From the NCBI RefSeq assembly GCF_013249065.1, contig NZ_JABRWQ010000002.1:62001-126000 (forward strand): DNA of 64,000 nt. Reading direction: 5' to 3'. The translations under genes and the position numbers were made by a program. Position 1 is the stretch's first letter. Each line of letters begins with the position of its first letter. This stretch comes from Winogradskyella litoriviva (lineage in GTDB: Bacteria; Bacteroidota; Bacteroidia; Flavobacteriales; Flavobacteriaceae). Of the stretch, positions 60,358-64,000 are shown piece after piece. The notes beneath the pieces were generated by a model that was given only the letters and a program-made list of their open reading frames with translations, did not search any database and had not been told where the DNA came from.

Positions 60358-61836
60358 ATGGAACAAGATTATATAAAACTAATATTTGGACTAAAGCTGA
60401 AGCAAATCCGCACAGACAAAGGACTTTCGCTATTTGGCTTATCTAAATTATCTGGACTTTCAAAATCCTATTTAAACGAAATTGAAAAAGGAAAAAAATA
60501 TCCTAAACCAGATAAAATTGCAGCTCTTTCTGAACATTTAGACATTCCTTATGACGAAATGGTATCCTTAAAGCTAGATAAAAATCTTGCTCCTATTGGT
60601 GAAATATTACAATCGAAATTGCTTAAAGAAATACCTTTAGAAATATTTGGAATTCAAGAAAGCACAATGATTGATATTATCTCTAATGCGCCAGCAAAAG
60701 TGACAGCATTTATTAGTACAATTATTGAAATTGCAAAGAACTACAACTTTAGCAAGGAGAGTTTTTACCTAGCTTCTGTGCGCTCTTTTCAAGAAGCCAA
60801 TAACAATTATTTTGATGACTTAGAACAAGCTGTTTTAAAATTTTCAAAAACATATCAAGTCGATTTAACAAAACCAATACAATCCGCTGAACTTGAAGAA
60901 ATCTTAACTGAAGAATATGGTTATACTATTAATTTTAATGAATTAACATCGCACACTGAATTAAAAAACTTACGCTCTGTTTTTGTTCCTAAAAGCAAAA
61001 CCTTATTACTAGCACGCCACATAGATGATGCACAAAAAACTTTTATCTATGCTAAAGAAATTGCCTATAATTATTTAGAAATTAGTGAGCGACTTTACAC
61101 TTTCTCTTGGATTAAATTTGAAAACTTTGATCAAGTATTAAATAATTTTTATGCTTCGTATTTTGCTGGTGCTTTAATTATACCCAGAGCTCGTTTAGTA
61201 GATGATTTAAAAGAATTATTTTCAAAAACCACCTTTAAAACTAAAGATTTTAAACAAATTATTAGTAATTATAATGCATCACCTGAATCAATTTATCAGA
61301 GATTAACCAATATATTAACAAAGGATTTTAATCTTAAGAGCTTGTTCTTTTTAAGATTTTCTCATAAAAAAGACTCCAATCACTTCAAACTAAATAAAGA
61401 ATTACATTTATCTAAACAACAGTCTCCACATGCTAACGAAACTAATCAGCATTATTGCAGACGTTGGGCATCTTTAAAAGTTTTAGAACAGATTAGTAAA
61501 AGCAATAAACCTCATGAATTTGATATTCAAATTTCTAATTATTCAAATGAAGATAAGAGCTATTTAGTATTCTCTTCTGCCACTGCAGACCCTTTTGTTG
61601 CTAATAGCTATAGAAGTGTAACTATTGGTATTCAAATTAATAGTCAACTTAAACGTAAAATTGCCTTTACTGAGAGCGAGTCAATCCCTAAAACCCAAGT
61701 TGGTGTTACATGCGAGCGCTGCGTAATCAGTGATTGCGATGTAAGACAAGCAGAACCAACCAGTATTATTTCTGCTCAAAAAGATGCAAAAATTGCTGAT
61801 GTGGTAAATAAAATTCAAGAAAAATACAGTAAATAA
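60358..61836 (+). CDS. XRE family regulator, RamB/PrpR-like (short-chain acyl-CoA regulator type)
   Basis: 492 residues from ATG 60358. A frame start at 60250 would include the promoter and operator and has no homology. The N-terminal helix-turn-helix (about 10-66, LSLFGLSKLSGLSKSYLNEIEKG core) is followed by an IrrE/M78-like domain (about 185-275) that has lost the HExxH zinc site (YAKEIAYNYL) and a DUF2083-type C-terminal domain. C367, C452, C455 and C460 match the four-cysteine layout that binds [4Fe-4S] in mycobacterial PrpR. Family members control aceA, aceB, acs or methylcitrate genes in response to acyl-CoA. Divergent from aceBA and beside acs, so it very probably regulates them and itself. 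Confidence 0.85.
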   Translation: MEQDYIKLIFGLKLKQIRTDKGLSLFGLSKLSGLSKSYLNEIEKGKKYPKPDKIAALSEHLDIPYDEMVSLKLDKNLAPIGEILQSKLLKEIPLEIFGIQESTMIDIISNAPAKVTAFISTIIEIAKNYNFSKESFYLASVRSFQEANNNYFDDLEQAVLKFSKTYQVDLTKPIQSAELEEILTEEYGYTINFNELTSHTELKNLRSVFVPKSKTLLLARHIDDAQKTFIYAKEIAYNYLEISERLYTFSWIKFENFDQVLNNFYASYFAGALIIPRARLVDDLKELFSKTTFKTKDFKQIISNYNASPESIYQRLTNILTKDFNLKSLFFLRFSHKKDSNHFKLNKELHLSKQQSPHANETNQHYCRRWASLKVLEQISKSNKPHEFDIQISNYSNEDKSYLVFSSATADPFVANSYRSVTIGIQINSQLKRKIAFTESESIPKTQVGVTCERCVISDCDVRQAEPTSIISAQKDAKIADVVNKIQEKYSK

Positions 61837-62493
61837 CTACGAAATAATATTTACAATTTTAGAATAACTTATCTCTTCAAAATCTGAAACCACCATATTA
61901 GCTAAGGTATAATCTTGACCAGAAGAATGTTTGCTTTTATAACCTGCACAAAATATACCAGCAGCATGTGCTGCTTTTATTCCGTTTGTAGAATCTTCAA
62001 TCACCATACATTCCGATTTTTTAAAACCCGTAAATTCCGCAGCTTTTAGAAAAATTTCAGGATGTGGTTTCGATTTTTTTAAATCAGCTCCACTAAATTT
62101 TGCACTAAAATACTGGTTTAAATCAAAGTAATTAAAAATTTGTTGAATTCCAGGCATTGATGCTGAAGACGCAACAACCAAAGTAACATTGTTAGCATGA
62201 TAATCTTTTATTCTATCTAAAACACCATCTATTAATTGTAAATCGTCATTTTCAAAAATACTATTATAGTGCTTGCGCTTTAAGCTCACCAAATATTCTG
62301 GTGTTTCACTTAAAGAGAAATGATCGACTAATCGTTTGCATATATTTATAGTAGATTGCCCAGTAAAAGAGGCATATAAATCTTCTTTTACATCAATAGA
62401 GACTTCGTTAAACATTTGGTGATAAGCTTTTCTGTGTAATGGCTCTGTATCTACAATAACACCATCCATATCGAATAAAACTGCTCTTAACAT
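61837..62493 (-). CDS. HAD family hydrolase, beta-phosphoglucomutase-like
   Basis: 218 residues from ATG 62491-62493 (MLRAVLFDMDGVIVD); the longer frame to 62523 crosses the -7 element and is rejected. Motif I DMDGVIVDTEP, motif II with VVASSASMPG, the Lys of motif III in KKSKPHPEIF and motif IV EDSTNGIKAAHAAG are all present, and a helical cap lies between I and II. It probably dephosphorylates or isomerises a sugar phosphate. Its stop codon directly abuts the end of the convergent regulator gene with no base between. Link to acetate metabolism is not evident. Confidence 0.88.
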   Translation of the reverse strand: MLRAVLFDMDGVIVDTEPLHRKAYHQMFNEVSIDVKEDLYASFTGQSTINICKRLVDHFSLSETPEYLVSLKRKHYNSIFENDDLQLIDGVLDRIKDYHANNVTLVVASSASMPGIQQIFNYFDLNQYFSAKFSGADLKKSKPHPEIFLKAAEFTGFKKSECMVIEDSTNGIKAAHAAGIFCAGYKSKHSSGQDYTLANMVVSDFEEISYSKIVNIIS

Positions 62494-62506
62494 TGTATTT
62501 TTTTTG

Positions 62507-62514
62507 CAAAGATA
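62507..62514 (-). promoter_or_regulatory. -7 promoter element of the HAD hydrolase gene
   Basis: Minus-strand TATCTTTG, exact TAnnTTTG, 13 bases before ATG 62491-62493, leaving a leader of only a few bases. Confidence 0.5.
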
Positions 62515-62522
62515 AAAAAGCA

Positions 62523-62559
62523 AATGGCATTGCCGAACAGAAGAACGGATAATGCCATT
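62523..62559. repeat. Intergenic inverted repeat between divergent promoters
   Basis: AATGGCATT (62523-62531) is the exact complement of AATGCCATT (62551-62559), and inside it CCG (62533-62535) faces CGG (62546-62548). It lies between the HAD and small-protein promoters and could be an operator or a cruciform; no T run, so not a terminator. Confidence 0.5.
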
Positions 62560-62580
62560 AAGTTTATACTAATTTATGCT

Positions 62581-62588
62581 TAGTTTTG
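62581..62588 (+). promoter_or_regulatory. -7 promoter element of the 53-residue protein gene
   Basis: TAGTTTTG, exact TAnnTTTG, 25 bases before ATG 62614. Confidence 0.4.
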
Positions 62589-62613
62589 TCTTATAATTAA
62601 TACTTAAGATACA

Positions 62614-62775
62614 ATGGCCAAAAAAGGGCGCGAAAAAAATACGACAAACAAGGCTAAACACAGTAAGTTAATTGCTCAGAAAAAGAACAAAATTAAAACT
62701 AAAGATGCAGAGCGTAAAGCAAAATTAAAAGCCATAGTTGAATTAGCTAAAGCTAAAAAAACGAGCGAATCTTAA
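62614..62775 (+). CDS. Very basic 53-residue protein of unknown function
   Basis: ATG 62614 to TAA 62773-62775. The translation starts MAKKGREKNTTNKAKHSK and is about one third lysine, with a helix probable from residue 27 to the end (KTKDAERKAKLKAIVELAKA). No signal peptide, membrane segment or cysteine. The composition suggests binding to nucleic acid or ribosome. It has its own -7 element and ends three bases from the stop of the convergent acs gene. No homologous family recognised, but codon use and leader look genuine. Confidence 0.6.
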   Translation: MAKKGREKNTTNKAKHSKLIAQKKNKIKTKDAERKAKLKAIVELAKAKKTSES

Positions 62776-62778
62776 ATG

Positions 62779-64000
62779 CTACTTTACATTATCAATAATA
62801 TCTTGAACAACTTCTGGATTTAATAATGTACTTGTATCGCCTAATTGGTCTGTTTCATTGCAAGCAATTTTTCTTAAAATTCTACGCATAATTTTTCCAC
62901 TTCGTGTTTTTGGTAATCCATTTGTAAATTGAATTTTATCTAGCTTAGCAATAGGTCCTATCTGCTCTGTAATAATCTGATTTATTTCCTTACGTAAATT
63001 ATCATGGTTTCTATATTCTCCTGTTTCTTTTAAGGTAACATAACCATATAAAGCATTTCCTTTAATATCATGAGGATAACCAACTATTGCACTTTCTGCA
63101 ACAGCAGGATGCTCATTAATAGCATCTTCAATTGGAGCTGTACCTAAATTATGACCAGAGACAATGATAACATCATCTACTCTACCTGTTATTCTATAAT
63201 AGCCTACTTCATCTCTTAAAGCTCCATCTCCTGTAAAATATTTATTGTCGTATGCCGAAAAATAAGTATCCTTATAACGTTGATGATTGCCCCAAATAGT
63301 TCTCGCCATACTTGGCCAAGGAAACTTTATACATAAACGACCATCCACTTGATTTCCTTTAATTTCTTGTCCATGCTCATCCATTAAAGCAGGCTGAATA
63401 CCAATAAAAGGCAGTGTTGCATAAGTTGGTTTAGTAGGTGTAGCAAAAGCGATTGGCGTAATCATAATTCCGCCTGTCTCTGTTTGCCACCAAGTATCTA
63501 CAATTGGCGCTTTTTTCTTTCCAACATTATCGTCATACCAGTGCCAAGCTTCTTCGTTAATAGGTTCTCCTACAGTTCCTAGAACTTTAATTGATGATAA
63601 ATCATGTTTCTCCAAATGCTCAACACCTTCTTTAGCCAAAGCTCTAATAGCCGTTGGTGCCGTATAAAATTGATTGACTTTATGTTTTTCTACAATTTCC
63701 CAAAAGCGTCCAAAATCTGGATAACTTGGCACACCTTCAAACATTACAGTAGTTGCACCATTACATAATGGTCCATAAACAATATAACTGTGACCTGTAA
63801 TCCAACCAATATCTGCAGTACACCAATACACATCTTTTTCTCTATACTGAAATACATTCTTAAAAGTATATGCTGAATATACCATATAACCAGCTGTTGT
63901 ATGCACCATACCTTTTGGTTTCCCTGTTGACCCAGAAGTATAAAGAATAAATAATGGATCTTCTGCATCCATTATTTCTGGTACACATTGGTGATGAGCT
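62779..64000 (-). CDS. acs: Acetyl-CoA synthetase (N-terminal part beyond window edge)
   Basis: The frame is open to the right edge; an internal ATG at 63972 is not the start, because the preceding residues HQCVPEI also fit the family. The visible 406 residues hold the P-loop [11 protein letters not shown], the adenylation motif WWQTETGG, the hinge region [16 protein letters not shown] and the C-terminal [11 protein letters not shown], whose lysine is the site of regulatory acetylation. Roughly 230-250 N-terminal residues are missing. The enzyme converts acetate, ATP and CoA to acetyl-CoA, feeding the glyoxylate bypass encoded nearby. Presence of acetate permease genes just outside is likely but not visible. 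Confidence 0.93.
   Translation of the reverse strand, partial: AHHQCVPEIMDAEDPLFILYTSGSTGKPKGMVHTTAGYMVYSAYTFKNVFQYREKDVYWCTADIGWITGHSYIVYGPLCNGATTVMFEGVPSYPDFGRFWEIVEKHKVNQFYTAPTAIRALAKEGVEHLEKHDLSSIKVLGTVGEPINEEAWHWYDDNVGKKKAPIVDTWWQTETGGIMITPIAFATPTKPTYATLPFIGIQPALMDEHGQEIKGNQVDGRLCIKFPWPSMARTIWGNHQRYKDTYFSAYDNKYFTGDGALRDEVGYYRITGRVDDVIIVSGHNLGTAPIEDAINEHPAVAESAIVGYPHDIKGNALYGYVTLKETGEYRNHDNLRKEINQIITEQIGPIAKLDKIQFTNGLPKTRSGKIMRRILRKIACNETDQLGDTSTLLNPEVVQDIIDNVK

Noticed and set aside
63972-64000. acs start at ATG 63972
   Set aside because: The frame stays open to the edge and the residues before this Met fit the family; the protein would lack its whole N-terminal third.
1-64000. CRISPR arrays, tRNA or rRNA genes, IS elements, prophage, toxin-antitoxin or restriction genes
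   Set aside because: Looked for on both strands; no repeat-spacer pattern, cloverleaf, transposase or phage-like gene was found.

Overview
The window is a gene-dense, AT-rich stretch of chromosome (roughly one third G+C by eye) from a member of the Bacteroidota, most likely a marine Flavobacteriaceae. The evidence is the set of lineage-typical families (DUF4834, DUF3667, BatA-domain protein, two-part HdrD-like Fe-S proteins, YfhO-type membrane protein, DUF5117/5118 metalloprotease, a roughly 900-residue LptD, TonB-dependent receptor with carboxypeptidase-like N-domain), the many LVSC-type lipoboxes, the lack of Shine-Dalgarno sequences, and a recurrent TAnnTTTG -7 promoter element. No rRNA, tRNA, CRISPR array, IS element, integrase or phage gene was seen. 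Nothing looks recently transferred. No gene-free stretch exceeds about 240 bases.

Layout. 1-5853 (minus): a YdbS/YdbT-like PH-domain pair cut by the window edge, then an operon of exported amidase, MCE lipid-transport protein, membrane 2x[4Fe-4S] protein and cysteine-rich CCG protein. 6013-12410: lptD, ridA, guaC, two lipoproteins and a TIGR02757 gene. 12568-20460: M61 peptidase, a glycosyltransferase and a tight four-gene operon (BatA protein, dihydroorotase-like protein that has lost its metal ligands, DUF4870 protein, esterase). 20480-25609: MBL-fold hydrolase, a large conserved protein of unknown function, bcp and a cluster-less nth. 25638-32569: ECF sigma factor with a 47-residue microprotein, uvrA, DUF3667 protein and an extremely basic secreted protein. 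32643-40501: flippase, glycosyltransferase and YfhO operon, then an outer-membrane protein and a GNAT protein. 40581-48773: two PLP enzymes resembling the first two steps of sulfonolipid (capnine) synthesis, ptrB, ybaB, threonine aldolase, and prfB with a programmed +1 frameshift, followed by arsC. 48899-54097: TonB-dependent receptor and zinc metalloprotease.

54312-64000 forms a functional island for growth on acetate or fatty acids: a cNMP/CBS/nucleotidyltransferase (DUF294) protein, a DEDDh exonuclease, isocitrate lyase, malate synthase, a divergent RamB/PrpR-type regulator with four candidate cluster cysteines, and acetyl-CoA synthetase (cut by the right edge). Acs makes acetyl-CoA, AceA and AceB carry it around the two decarboxylation steps of the TCA cycle, and the regulator probably acts on a 17-bp-spaced TTCGC(T/A) array in the aceB/regulator gap. 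This array and the DUF294/exonuclease pair are the best candidates for undescribed biology.

Four predicted TTG starts (5962, 9362, 15598, 38346) are really the TTG of a -7 promoter element, so the starts given here were moved downstream. prfB is interrupted by an in-frame UGA and must be read through a +1 shift at 46890-46896.
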